A stretch of DNA of 64,000 nucleotides from Cellulomonas alba (GTDB taxonomy: Bacteria; Actinomycetota; Actinomycetes; Actinomycetales; Cellulomonadaceae): positions 1,963,461 through 2,027,460 of the forward strand of contig NZ_JAUCGQ010000001.1 in the NCBI RefSeq assembly GCF_030362835.1, given 5' to 3'. Below are positions 24,424-32,800 of this stretch, in pieces. The notes beneath the pieces are model-generated. The model worked only from the letters and a program-made list of their open reading frames with translations. It was not told the origin of the DNA and searched no databases. Position 1 is the stretch's first letter, and the number at the start of each line of letters is the position of its first letter. The position numbers were made by a program, and so were the translations under genes.

Positions 24424-25095
24424 CTAGGGGCCGGAGCGCACGGACTGGATGTACGCGGTGACCGCCTCCTCGACGGCCGTCTGGTCGATGCGGCCGTCGG
24501 GGCCCGCGTCGGCGTGGAAGCGGCGCCACAGGTCGACGCCGGGGTAGGTGCCGTCACCGAGCCGCGTGACGAGGTCGGTGACGAAGTCCAGCTCGGCGCG
24601 CAGCAGCGCGCCTTCGAACTCGGACTCGACGGTGAACAGCGGCGGGAGCCCGGTGGCGACGGCCTCGTCGAGCGAGCCGCGCAGCGCGGCCTGCCGGCGC
24701 TCGAGCGCGACCACGCGCAGGCGGAGCAGGCGCACCGCGTCGTCGGGCGGCAGCAGCGGCAGGAACGAGAGCGCGGCCTCGAACTGCGGGAACTCCTTGG
24801 TCGGCGTCCGCAGCAGGTCGCTCAACCAGTCGACGACCTCGCGCGAGCCCTCGTCCGTGATGCGGTACACGGTCCGCTGCGGGCGGTTGCCCTCGCGCTC
24901 GGTCGACGCGGCCGCGACGAGGCCGTGCTTCTCGAGCGAGTCGACCACCGAGTAGAGCGAGCCGAAGTTGAGGCGTACCGACTCGTCCTTGCCGCGCTCG
25001 CGGAGCGTCATCGACATCTCGTACGGGTGCATCGGGCGCTCCCAGAGCAGCGCCAGCACGGCGAGCGCAAGCGGGTTGCTGCGGCTGCGGGCCAC
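24424..25095 (-). CDS. PadR-family transcriptional regulator
   Basis: A 223-residue PadR regulator: winged HTH (about residues 5-85; LAVLALLWERPMHPYEM, LNFGSLYSVVDSLEKHGLV and the wing PQRTVYRITDEG), then a helical PadR C-terminal dimerisation domain. GTG start, AGGAGG 7 nt upstream. Its promoter contains a direct repeat TATCGCG spaced by one helical turn, a possible autoregulatory site. A terminator separates it from the downstream ABC exporter, so if it controls that exporter it must act at a separate promoter near 24300. Confidence 0.92.
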   Translation of the reverse strand: MARSRSNPLALAVLALLWERPMHPYEMSMTLRERGKDESVRLNFGSLYSVVDSLEKHGLVAAASTEREGNRPQRTVYRITDEGSREVVDWLSDLLRTPTKEFPQFEAALSFLPLLPPDDAVRLLRLRVVALERRQAALRGSLDEAVATGLPPLFTVESEFEGALLRAELDFVTDLVTRLGDGTYPGVDLWRRFHADAGPDGRIDQTAVEEAVTAYIQSVRSGP

Positions 25096-25131
25096 GTCTG
25101 CGCCTCCTGTCCGATGTCGAATGCTCTAACC

Positions 25132-25159
25132 AGAATATATCGCGTTTGTATCGCGTCAA
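25132..25159 (-). promoter_or_regulatory. padR promoter with direct-repeat operator candidate
   Basis: Minus-strand -35 TTGACG (25159-25154), 16-bp spacer, -10 TATTCT (25137-25132). The spacer carries TATCGCG twice in plus orientation (25138-25144 and 25149-25155), 11 bp apart. The only AT-rich patch in this neighbourhood. Confidence 0.65.
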
Positions 25160-25239
25160 GCCCCGTCGGCGATCGGCTCGGGGACACGGTGCGCCCGCTG
25201 CGCACCGACCCGCGCCGGTCGTCCGGGAGGATGGGCGCC

Positions 25240-25755
25240 GTGCCGTACCGCGTCATGACCGTCTGCACCGGGAACATCTGCCGCTCGCCCATGGCCGAGG
25301 TGGTGCTGCGCGAGCGCCTTGCGGCCGCCGGCCTCGACGGCGAGGTGGTCGTCGACTCGTCCGGCGTGAGCGACGAGGAGGAGGGCAACCCGATCGACCG
25401 GCGCGCGCGTGCCGTGCTGCGGGAGCACGGGTACCCGACCGCCGACCTGCACCGCGCCCACCAGGTGACAAGCGCCGAGCTCGAGTCGCGCGACCTGGTC
25501 CTGGCGATGACGGCGACGCACGCGCGGGCACTCCGGCGCCTGGCCCCCACGCCGGAGGCCGCGGAGCGCGTCGTCCTCTACCGCTCGTTCGACCCGGCGG
25601 CGCCCGAGGTCGCGCCTGGCGGCCCCGAGTACCTGCTCGACATCGACGACCCCTGGTACGGCGGACAGCGCGAGTTCGAGGCGTGCCTCGCGCAGGTCGA
25701 GGCCGCCGCCGACGGCATCGTCGACCACGTCCGCGCGGCGCTCGGCGCGGACTGA
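25240..25755 (+). CDS. Low-molecular-weight protein-tyrosine phosphatase
   Basis: A 171-residue LMW-PTP that dephosphorylates protein phosphotyrosine. The P-loop CTGNICRSP (C-x5-R) is near the N-terminus and the general-acid Asp lies in DDPWYGG near residue 143. I prefer GTG 25240, 9 nt after GGGAGG, over the ATG 9 nt upstream that abuts the ribosome site. It is divergent from padR with 144 bp between them and looks monocistronic. Resembles actinobacterial PtpA-type enzymes. Confidence 0.93.
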   Translation: MPYRVMTVCTGNICRSPMAEVVLRERLAAAGLDGEVVVDSSGVSDEEEGNPIDRRARAVLREHGYPTADLHRAHQVTSAELESRDLVLAMTATHARALRRLAPTPEAAERVVLYRSFDPAAPEVAPGGPEYLLDIDDPWYGGQREFEACLAQVEAAADGIVDHVRAALGAD

Positions 25756-25877
25756 CGGCCACCGCGCTCGCCGCGCGGCGCTCGGCACTGACCGCCCCGC
25801 CGCCACCGGTTCGACGATCGGCGCCACCCGCTGCGCGGCCTGGCCTCCTCCCCGGGCGCCCGCGGCCGGAGCCCAGT

Positions 25878-25935
25878 CCGTGAGTCTCGCCGGTTTCCGC
25901 GAATCGCGACTCGCGGAAACCGGCGGGACTCACGG
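25878..25935. repeat. 58-bp near-perfect palindrome in a 308-bp intergenic gap
   Basis: Arms of 25 bp (25878-25902 and 25911-25935) with a single T/C difference and an 8-bp centre. The sequence CTCACGGCGCCG occurs again 19 bp downstream as a direct repeat (about 25930-25941 and 25949-25960). The gap 25756-26063 has no gene; besides this palindrome it holds only the terminator at 26007. Confidence 0.8.
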
Positions 25936-26006
25936 CGCCGACCGGAACTCACGGCGCCGGACCGGTGGCAGTAGGGATCGGCGCCGCGCCGTCAGCGAGC
26001 ACGACT

Positions 26007-26044
26007 GAGGCCCGGGCCGCGTCCCTCCACGCGTCCCGGGCCTC
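26007..26044. terminator. Convergent terminator between LMW-PTP and DHA2 pump
   Basis: Perfect 10-bp inverted repeat GAGGCCCGGG / CCCGGGCCTC with an 18-nt loop, 20 nt from the MFS stop. Confidence 0.85.
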
Positions 26045-26063
26045 CGCCTGGTGTGTCGTCCGG

Positions 26064-27587
26064 TCAGTCGACCGTGACGGCCTCCGCGAGCTCGAGCTCC
26101 GCCTCGAGCTCCTCGTCGATCGCGCGGGCCAGCCGGCGCACGCGCTCCTGGCGCAGCGACGGGGTCGCCACCGCGAGCAGCACCACGGTCGCCGCGAGGA
26201 GCAGCGCCGAGACGAGGAACGCCCGGTCGGCCCCGGCGACGAACGCGTGCTGCGCGACCTCCGCCGGCGTCGAGCCCGTCGGGTGGGCGTGCCGCGCGCC
26301 TGCGGCGCCGACCGTCACGAGGACCGCGAGCCCGACGGACCCGCCGACCTGCTGCGCCACGTTCACCAGGCCCGACGCGGCACCCGCGTCACGCGGCTCG
26401 ACCCCGACCAGACCGGCCGCCGTGAGCGGCACGAACGCGAGCCCGTTGCCGGTGCCGAACAGCAGCAGCGGGACGAGCACGGCGACGTAGCTGCTGTCGA
26501 CCGTCAGCCGGGTGAGCAGCAGGATGCCGACCGTCGAGATCGTCAGGCCACCGACCATGAGGGTCCGCATGCCGACGCGCTCCATGAGCCCGGCGGAGAT
26601 CCGGGACATCACGAACAGCATCACCGTGAGCGGCAGGAACGCGAGGCCCGTCACGAGCGGGGTGTACCCGTAGACGTCCTGCAGGATCTGCGTCAGGTAG
26701 AAGAACATGCCGAACATCGCGGCGACGAGCAGCACCCGGCCGGCCAGCGCCGAGGCGCGGGTGCGGTCGGCGAACAGGCGCAGCGGCGTGATGGGCGCCG
26801 AGACGCGCAGCTCGATCGCGATGAACGCGGCGAGCAGCACGGTGGCCGTGACGAACGCGGTGACCGCCTCGGTGTCGGACCAGCCCTCGGTCGCCGCACG
26901 GACGAAGCCGTAGACGAGCGACGTCATGCCGACGGTCGCCGTGGCGGCGCCCGCGATGTCGAACCGGCCGGGGTGACGCGGCGTCTCGGTGAGCGCCATG
27001 CGCGCCACGAAGATCAGCGCGATGCCGATCGGCACGTTGACGAACAGCACCCAGCGCCACGAGACGTACTCGGTGAGGATGCCGCCCGCGATGAGGCCGA
27101 CGGCCGCGCCGCCGACCGAGACGGCCGAGAAGTAGCCGAGCGCGCGGGCGCGCTCGCGGCCCTCGGGGAACCGGCCGATCAGGAGGGCCAGGCCGGACGG
27201 CGCAGCGAGTGCCGCGCCGATTCCCTGGACGGTGCGCGCGGTGAGGAGTTGGCCGGGCGACTGCGCGAACCCGCCGACGAACGAGGCGAGCACGAACAGG
27301 CCGACACCGACGAGCAGCATGCGACGACGACCGAGCAGGTCGCCCGCGCGCGCTCCGAGGAGCAGGAGCCCGCCGAACGCGAGCGTGTAGGCGTTGAGCA
27401 CCCAGGACAGGCCGGTCGGCGTGAAGCCGAGGGCGCGCTGGATGTCGGGGAGCGCGACGTTCACGATCGTCGCGTCGAGCACGATCATGAGCTGCGTGGT
27501 GAGGATGGCGATGAGGACGAGAGCCGGCGAGGCGGTACGAGACCGGGTCGTGGGATTCGTCGAAGGCACAAGAGCTGGGGCAGACAC
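26064..27587 (-). CDS. DHA2-family MFS multidrug transporter (EmrB/QacA type)
   Basis: A 507-residue, 14-helix MFS exporter. The DHA2 marks are LDATIVNVALPDIQ in helix 1, WVLNAYTLAFGGLLLLGARAG, the motif-A loop DLLGRRRM and the motif-C-like helix 5. GTG start with GGAGG 5 nt upstream. Divergent from a TetR gene, with overlapping promoters and an operator array between them, the usual layout of a drug-inducible pump. Substrate unknown. Confidence 0.93.
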   Translation of the reverse strand: MSAPALVPSTNPTTRSRTASPALVLIAILTTQLMIVLDATIVNVALPDIQRALGFTPTGLSWVLNAYTLAFGGLLLLGARAGDLLGRRRMLLVGVGLFVLASFVGGFAQSPGQLLTARTVQGIGAALAAPSGLALLIGRFPEGRERARALGYFSAVSVGGAAVGLIAGGILTEYVSWRWVLFVNVPIGIALIFVARMALTETPRHPGRFDIAGAATATVGMTSLVYGFVRAATEGWSDTEAVTAFVTATVLLAAFIAIELRVSAPITPLRLFADRTRASALAGRVLLVAAMFGMFFYLTQILQDVYGYTPLVTGLAFLPLTVMLFVMSRISAGLMERVGMRTLMVGGLTISTVGILLLTRLTVDSSYVAVLVPLLLFGTGNGLAFVPLTAAGLVGVEPRDAGAASGLVNVAQQVGGSVGLAVLVTVGAAGARHAHPTGSTPAEVAQHAFVAGADRAFLVSALLLAATVVLLAVATPSLRQERVRRLARAIDEELEAELELAEAVTVD

Positions 27588-27627
27588 GCGGACCTCCGCG
27601 TCGTAGGATTGTCTGAAGTGGAGAGAG

Positions 27628-27683
27628 CCTCCGGATACGAAGGACTATACGGAGGCATCCTCCGGTTACGCAACCGTTCTGTC
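27628..27683. promoter_or_regulatory. Operator array and divergent promoters, MFS/tetR
   Basis: Three copies of one motif: CCTCCGGATACG (27628-27639), inverted TATACGGAGG (27646-27655) and CCTCCGGTTACG (27659-27670). The minus-strand pump promoter has -35 TTGCGT (27673-27668), 18-bp spacer and -10 TATAGT, so motif copies cover both hexamers. Confidence 0.7.
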
Positions 27684-27734
27684 GACCTGTTTTCCTGACG
27701 GGGTTCCGACGGGTCGAGGGAGAGGTGGAGGAAC

Positions 27735-28331
27735 GTGAGCCAGGGCACGACGACGGCGACGCCGTCGGCCAGCCGGCCGCTGCGGGCCGACGCTGCACGC
27801 AACCGCCAGCGCCTGCTGGAGGTCGCGGCCGACGCGTTCGCCGAGCACGGCACCGAGGCGTCCCTCGAGGACATCGCGCGGACCGCCGGCGTCGGCGTCG
27901 GCACGCTCTACCGGCACTTCCCGACGCGCGCCGACCTCATCGCCGAGGTCTACCGCGCGAGCGCCGACGAGCTGTGCGCCGATGCCGACCGCCTGGCCGC
28001 GGAGCTCCCGGCGCGGGACGCGCTCGACGCGTGGCTGCTCGGCTTCGTCGGCTACGTGGCGCGTAAGCGCGGCATGGCGTCCGCGCTCAAGGCGGCGCTC
28101 GGTCCGGAGTCCGCGGCGGTGTTCCACACCGCGCGCGGCAAGTTCGAGGCGACGGCCGGTCGGCTCATCGAAGCCGCGCAGGTCGACGGCTCGATCCGCC
28201 GCGACGTCGAGCCGTCGGACGTCATGCGTGCCGTGTCGGGCGTCTGCATGGCGCAGGCCGAGGCGCAGGACCCCGAGCGCGCGCGCCGCGTCATCCGGCT
28301 GATCCTCGACGGGCTCCGCTACCAGGGCTGA
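27735..28331 (+). CDS. TetR-family repressor of the DHA2 pump
   Basis: A 198-residue TetR regulator. HTH at about residues 25-70 (SLEDIARTAGVGVGTLYRHFPTR), then a ligand-binding helical domain (SBP-type C-terminus with VARKRGMASALKAALG). GTG start; GAGGTGGAGG lies 4 nt before it. Divergent to the DHA2 transporter with 147 bp between starts that contain three copies of an operator-like motif. Confidence 0.92.
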   Translation: MSQGTTTATPSASRPLRADAARNRQRLLEVAADAFAEHGTEASLEDIARTAGVGVGTLYRHFPTRADLIAEVYRASADELCADADRLAAELPARDALDAWLLGFVGYVARKRGMASALKAALGPESAAVFHTARGKFEATAGRLIEAAQVDGSIRRDVEPSDVMRAVSGVCMAQAEAQDPERARRVIRLILDGLRYQG

Positions 28332-28482
28332 GAGCCCGTTCCTCGCGCGCATCCGGCCGTCCTTCGCGGTGGGGTGTCGTCACCCGTATGACGAGCGGGG
28401 CGTGCCGATTTCGACAGCGCGGGGGCCGACGGCGGCGGACCCCGCCCGGCGTCGCCCCGGCGAGGTCCGGCAGGATGACGGC

Positions 28483-29661
28483 ATGAAGGTCTCGTCGCGC
28501 TCGCACGTGCCGCCGTTCGCCGTGATGGAGATCCTGGCCGCGGCCAACGCACGCCGGGCCGCGGGCGAGCACGTCATCAACCTCTGCGCGGGCGAGCCGT
28601 CGACCGGCGCGTCGGACGTGGTCCGGCAGCGCGCGGTCGAGCTGCTGACCGCCGGCGACCTGGGGTACACCGAGGCGCTCGGGGCGCCCGGGCTGCGCGC
28701 CGCGATCGCCGACCACTACCGCCGCTGGTACGACGTCCACGTCGACCCGGCACGCATCGCGGTGACGACGGGCTCGTCGGGCGGGTTCCTGCTGGCGTTC
28801 CTCGCGGCGTTCGACGTGGGCGACCGCGTGGCGCTCGCCGTGCCCGGGTACCCCGCGTACGCGAACATCCTCGCGGCGCTCGGGTGCGAGGTCGTCACCC
28901 TGCCGTGCGGGCCCGAGACCCGGTACCAGCCGACGGTCGCGCAGCTCGCGGCGCTCGACCGGCCCGTCGACGGCCTCGTGGTCGCGAGCCCGGCCAACCC
29001 GACGGGCACGATGATCGCCCCCGACGAGCTCGCGGACCTCGCGGCGTGGTGCGGGGACAACGGCGTGCGGCTCGTCAGCGACGAGATCTACCACGGCATC
29101 ACGTACGGCTCGGCGCCCGAGACGGCGACCGCGGCGCACCACCTCGGCAGCGGCGCGATCGTCGTGAACTCGTTCTCCAAGTACTGGGCGATGACGGGGT
29201 GGCGGCTCGGCTGGTTGGTGCTGCCGGACGACCTCGTGGCGCCCGTCGACGCGCTCGCCGGCAACGTGGCGCTGTGCCCGCCGGCGCTCGCGCAGCACGC
29301 GGGCGTCGCGGCGTTCAGCGAGGACGGGCTGGCCGCGGCGCGCGCCAACGTCTCGCGATACGCGTTGTCGCGCGCGCTGCTGCTCGACCGGCTGCCCGAG
29401 CTCGGCTGGTCGCGGGTCGCGCCGGCCGACGGGGCGTTCTACCTGTACGCGGACGTGTCGTCGTCGGGGCTCGACTCGCGCGTCTGGTGCGCGCGGCTGC
29501 TCGACGAGGCCGGTGTGGCGCTGACGCCGGGCACCGACTTCGACCCCGTGGACGGGCACCGGTGGGTGCGGCTGTCGTTCGCGACGTCGGTCGACGTGGT
29601 CGGCGAGGCGGTCGACCGGATCGTGGCGTGGCAGGCGACGCTGGGGGCCGGGCGGGGCTGA
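28483..29661 (+). CDS. PLP-dependent class I/II aminotransferase
   Basis: A 392-residue fold-type I aminotransferase. The PLP lysine lies in NSFSKYWAMTGWRLGW; Asn in ANPTGT and Asp/Tyr in SDEIYHG contact the cofactor, and the C-terminal Arg in HRWVRLSFATS binds the substrate carboxylate. Resembles the AspC/AlaT-like group; the amino donor and acceptor cannot be told. ATG 28483 with AGGA 7 nt upstream. No operon partner; the 278-bp gap after it has no clear feature apart from a -10 for moeZ. Confidence 0.92.
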   Translation: MKVSSRSHVPPFAVMEILAAANARRAAGEHVINLCAGEPSTGASDVVRQRAVELLTAGDLGYTEALGAPGLRAAIADHYRRWYDVHVDPARIAVTTGSSGGFLLAFLAAFDVGDRVALAVPGYPAYANILAALGCEVVTLPCGPETRYQPTVAQLAALDRPVDGLVVASPANPTGTMIAPDELADLAAWCGDNGVRLVSDEIYHGITYGSAPETATAAHHLGSGAIVVNSFSKYWAMTGWRLGWLVLPDDLVAPVDALAGNVALCPPALAQHAGVAAFSEDGLAAARANVSRYALSRALLLDRLPELGWSRVAPADGAFYLYADVSSSGLDSRVWCARLLDEAGVALTPGTDFDPVDGHRWVRLSFATSVDVVGEAVDRIVAWQATLGAGRG

Positions 29662-29927
29662 CGCCGGGACGCGGCCGCGCCGCGATGCCGGTGCGGGCCC
29701 GGGTGGGCGGAAGGTACAGGCGAGCGCCGCGGGTGCGGGTGTGCCAGTGGTGCGGGCGAGAGCGCCGCGAACGACGTGTCGGACCCGCGACGCGCGGCGA
29801 GCCGACGCTCGGCCACACCCTTCGTACGCGCCGATGGGTTGTCCGTGCGCTGGGCGCGCGAGTATCGCGCCGCCCGACTGGCGGCACGGGGCCGTGCGCG
29901 GGCGTCCGGGACCGGTCGGGGCGGGGT

Positions 29928-29933
29928 TACCGT
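29928..29933 (+). promoter_or_regulatory. -10 element for leaderless moeZ
   Basis: TACCGT ends 6 nt before the GTG at 29940, so the first transcribed base would be the start codon. No ribosome site is present. No clear -35. Confidence 0.5.
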
Positions 29934-29939
29934 GGCCGG

Positions 29940-31046
29940 GTGGAGCCCCTGGTCGAGCCCGGACCGCCGCTGACCGCCGAGCAGGTCGAGCGCTCGTCGC
30001 GGCACCTGCTGCTGCCGGGCGTCGGCGACGCGGGGCAGCGACGGCTGCGCAACGCGCGGGTGTGCGTGGTCGGCGCGGGCGGCCTCGGCGCCCCCGTGCT
30101 CCAGTACCTCGCGGCGGCAGGGGTCGGCGCGCTGACAGTGGTCGACGACGACGTCGTCGACGCGTCCAACCTGCAACGCCAGGTGATCCACGGTGTCGCG
30201 GACGTCGGCCGGCCCAAGGTCGACTCCGCGCGGGACGCGATCGCACGGATCGACCCCTCGATCGAGGTCCGGGCCGTCCGCACGCGCCTGACCAGCGCCG
30301 ACGTCGACACGGTGCTCGCCGGCCACGACCTCGTCGTCGACGGCACGGACAACTTCCCGACGCGCTACCTGGTCGACGAGGCGTGCGAGCGGCTCGGCGT
30401 GCCCCTCGTGTGGGGGTCGGTGCTGCGGTTCGACGCGCAGGTGTCGGTGTCGTGGGCGGCCGCGGGCGTCACGATGCGCGACCTGTTCCCCTCGGCGCCC
30501 GAGGACGGGCTCTCGTGCGCGGAGGCCGGTGTGCTCGGCGCGCTGTGCGGGCAGGTCGGCTCCGTGATGGCGACCGAGGTGGTCAAGCTCGTCACCGGGA
30601 TCGGTGAGCCGCTGCTCGGACGGGTGCTCGTTGTGGACGCGCTGCGCGCGCGGTGGTCCGAGGTGCCGGTGCGCGTGCGGCCCGCGGCTACGCGCCCGTC
30701 GGTGCGGAGCGCGCCGGAATCGCCCGCGGCCGCCCGTTCGATCGACGCCGCGACGCTCGCGGATCGGCTCGCCCTCCGCACCGACGGTCGCGACCGGTTC
30801 GAGCTCATCGACGTCCGCGAGCCTGCGGAGGCCGCGCTCGCGTCGATCCCCGGCGCCCGCCTCGTGCCGCTCGCGCGCGTGCTGGACGGCTCGGCTCTCG
30901 ACGAGCTGCCGCGGGACCAGGAGATCGTCGTGCACTGCGCGGTCGGTGCGCGGTCCGCCGCGGCGGTCGAGGTGCTGCGCGCCGCGGGGTTCGAGGCGAC
31001 GAACCTCGAGGGCGGGATCCGCGCCTGGCAGGCGACCGGTCGCTGA
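29940..31046 (+). CDS. moeZ: MoeZ/MoeB-type adenylyltransferase-sulfurtransferase
   Basis: A 368-residue fusion that adenylates and thiolates the C-terminal Gly of sulfur carriers such as MoaD (and possibly CysO/ThiS). The N-terminal ThiF/MoeB domain (about 1-250) has GAGGLGAPVLQYLAAAG and DDDVVDASNLQRQV. The zinc CxxC pairs of E. coli MoeB are not seen; GLSCAEAGVLG is present. The C-terminal rhodanese domain (about 265-368) has the active-site loop HCAVGAR. GTG start at the predicted transcription start. It is followed by moeA and lies beside moaD, its likely substrate. Confidence 0.93.
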   Translation: MEPLVEPGPPLTAEQVERSSRHLLLPGVGDAGQRRLRNARVCVVGAGGLGAPVLQYLAAAGVGALTVVDDDVVDASNLQRQVIHGVADVGRPKVDSARDAIARIDPSIEVRAVRTRLTSADVDTVLAGHDLVVDGTDNFPTRYLVDEACERLGVPLVWGSVLRFDAQVSVSWAAAGVTMRDLFPSAPEDGLSCAEAGVLGALCGQVGSVMATEVVKLVTGIGEPLLGRVLVVDALRARWSEVPVRVRPAATRPSVRSAPESPAAARSIDAATLADRLALRTDGRDRFELIDVREPAEAALASIPGARLVPLARVLDGSALDELPRDQEIVVHCAVGARSAAAVEVLRAAGFEATNLEGGIRAWQATGR

Positions 31047-31054
31047 CGCCTGAC

Positions 31055-31088
31055 CCACGCGCGGTCCGGGCGCGCCGGCCGCGCGTGG
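31055..31088 (+). terminator. Hairpin between moeZ and moeA
   Basis: Perfect 10-bp repeat CCACGCGCGG / CCGCGCGTGG, 14-nt loop, within the 54-nt gap. May end moeZ transcription or attenuate read-through into moeA. Confidence 0.65.
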
Positions 31089-31100
31089 AAGGATCGAGGC

Positions 31101-32330
31101 GTGCGGACGCTGACCGAGCACCAGGACGCCGCGCTCGCGCTGGCCGCCCCGCTGCCGCCGGTCGAGGTCGGCCTCGCTGACGCGCTCGGACTGGTCGCGG
31201 CGCAGGACGTCGTGGCCGACGCGCCGCTGCCGCGGTGGGACAACTCGGCGATGGACGGCTTCGCGGTGCGCGCCGCGGACGTGGAGCCCGCGAGCCCCGA
31301 CACCCCCGTCACGCTCCGGGTCCTGGACGACGCGCCGGCCGGTGCGCCGTCCAGCGCGACCGTCGAGCCGGGCACGGCGATCCGGATCATGACGGGCGCC
31401 CCGCTGCCCGCGGGTGCCGACGCCGTGGTGCCCGTCGAGCAGACCGACGCGGTGTTCCCGCAGGTCACGCCCACCGTGCGGATCCGGGCGGGCGTCCCGC
31501 GCGCCATGCACGTGCGTCGCGCCGGCGAGGACGCGCGGCCCGGTGACGTCGTCGTCGCCCGCGGCACCCTGATCGGCGCGCCTCAGGTGGGCGCGGTGGC
31601 GTCGGTCGGCCGCGACCGGCTGTCCGTCCACCGGCGGCCACGCGTCGCGGTGGTGGCGACGGGTGACGAGCTCGTCGCCCCGGGCGAGCCGCCGGCGCAC
31701 GGTCAGCTGCCCGACTCGAACTCGTGGCTGCTCGCCGCGGCCGTGCGCGAGGCCGGCGCGGACCCCGTGCGGCTCGGCCCGCTGCCCGACGACCCGGACG
31801 CGCTGCTCGGCGCGCTCGCGCGGCTCGACGACGACCCGACGATCGACGCCGTCGTGACGAGCGGTGGCGTGTCCGCCGGTGCGTTCGACGTGGTCAAGGC
31901 GGCGCTCGCGGGGACCGGCGTCGAGTTCGTCGCCGTCGCGGTGCAGCCCGGCAAGCCGCAGGGGCTGGGCCGCCTGCCCGCCGGAACGCCGTTGTTCGCG
32001 CTGCCGGGCAACCCGGTGAGCGTCTACACGTCGTTCGAGGTGTTCGTGCGGCCGGCGCTGCTGCGCATGCGCGGCGTGGACGTCGCGGACGTGCGGCGCA
32101 CCGAGGTCGTCGCGACCACGGACGACGGCTGGCGGTCGCCCGCGGGTCGCGCGCAGCTGATGCCCGTGCGGTTCGTCGCGCCGGACCGCGTGCGGCGTGC
32201 GACGGACGGCGGGTCGGGGTCGCACCTGGCGACTCGGCTCGCGCTGGTGGAAGGGCTGGCCGTCGTGCCGGCCGACGTGGACGAGGTCGCGGCCGGCGAC
32301 GTGCTGCGCGTGCTGAGGGTGAGGACATGA
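31101..32330 (+). CDS. moeA: Molybdopterin molybdenumtransferase MoeA
   Basis: A 409-residue enzyme that inserts molybdate into adenylylated molybdopterin. The MoeA domains are evident: RWDNSAMDGFAVRA, IMTGAPLPAGADAVV and MHVRRAGEDARPGD in the N-terminal part, then the MoCF core with VATGDELV, LPDSNSWLL and TSGGVSAGAFDVVK, and GNPVSVYTSFEVFVRP near domain IV. GTG start; GGAAGG is 8 nt upstream. Its stop overlaps the moaC start (ATGA). Confidence 0.96.
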   Translation: MRTLTEHQDAALALAAPLPPVEVGLADALGLVAAQDVVADAPLPRWDNSAMDGFAVRAADVEPASPDTPVTLRVLDDAPAGAPSSATVEPGTAIRIMTGAPLPAGADAVVPVEQTDAVFPQVTPTVRIRAGVPRAMHVRRAGEDARPGDVVVARGTLIGAPQVGAVASVGRDRLSVHRRPRVAVVATGDELVAPGEPPAHGQLPDSNSWLLAAAVREAGADPVRLGPLPDDPDALLGALARLDDDPTIDAVVTSGGVSAGAFDVVKAALAGTGVEFVAVAVQPGKPQGLGRLPAGTPLFALPGNPVSVYTSFEVFVRPALLRMRGVDVADVRRTEVVATTDDGWRSPAGRAQLMPVRFVAPDRVRRATDGGSGSHLATRLALVEGLAVVPADVDEVAAGDVLRVLRVRT

Positions 32331-32800
32331 GCGGGTTCACGCATCTGGACGACGCGGGCCACGCGCGGATGGTCGACGTGACGGCCAAGCAGCCGACCGT
32401 CCGGTCGGCGACCGCGTCGGGGCGCGTGCTCTGCGCGCCGGACGTCGTGGCGGCGCTGCGTTCCGGGGACGTGCCCAAGGGCGACGTGCTCGCGGTGGCG
32501 CGGGTCGCGGGCATCGCGGCCGCGAAGCGCACACCGGAGCTGCTGCCGCTCGCGCACGTGATCGGCGTGCACGGCGTCGTCGTCGACCTCACCGTGCAGG
32601 ACGACGGGGTCGCGATCACCGCGACCGTGCGGACCGCGGACCGTACGGGCGTCGAGATGGAGGCGCTGACGGCCGTGTCGGTCGCGGCGCTCGCGGTCGT
32701 CGACATGGTCAAGGGCCTCGACCGCTCGGTGCGGATCGCCGACGTGCGGCTCGAGGCCAAGTCCGGTGGGCGGTCGGGCGAGTGGCGGCGCGAGGGGTGA
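32327..32800 (+). CDS. moaC: Cyclic pyranopterin monophosphate synthase MoaC
   Basis: A 157-residue enzyme that converts the MoaA product to cyclic pyranopterin monophosphate. Family motifs: FTHLDDAGHARMVDV, PKGDVLAVARVAGI, the TPELLPLAHVI loop, TGVEMEALTAVSVAALAVVDM and KGLDRSVRI. ATG start coupled to moeA with AGGGTGAGG just upstream; its own stop overlaps the mobA GTG. Confidence 0.96.
   Translation: MSGFTHLDDAGHARMVDVTAKQPTVRSATASGRVLCAPDVVAALRSGDVPKGDVLAVARVAGIAAAKRTPELLPLAHVIGVHGVVVDLTVQDDGVAITATVRTADRTGVEMEALTAVSVAALAVVDMVKGLDRSVRIADVRLEAKSGGRSGEWRREG

Noticed and set aside
29686-29939. In-frame 85-residue N-terminal extension of MoeZ containing CQWCGRERRER
   Set aside because: The extension is Arg-rich low complexity with no ribosome site, and family similarity begins at the GTG at 29940. 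A tiny zinc-ribbon protein was considered, but only one CxxC pair exists.
29662-31100. Molybdenum-cofactor (Moco) riboswitch ahead of the Moco genes
   Set aside because: No segment resembling the conserved Moco RNA core was found upstream of moeZ, moeA or mog; moeZ and mog look leaderless.
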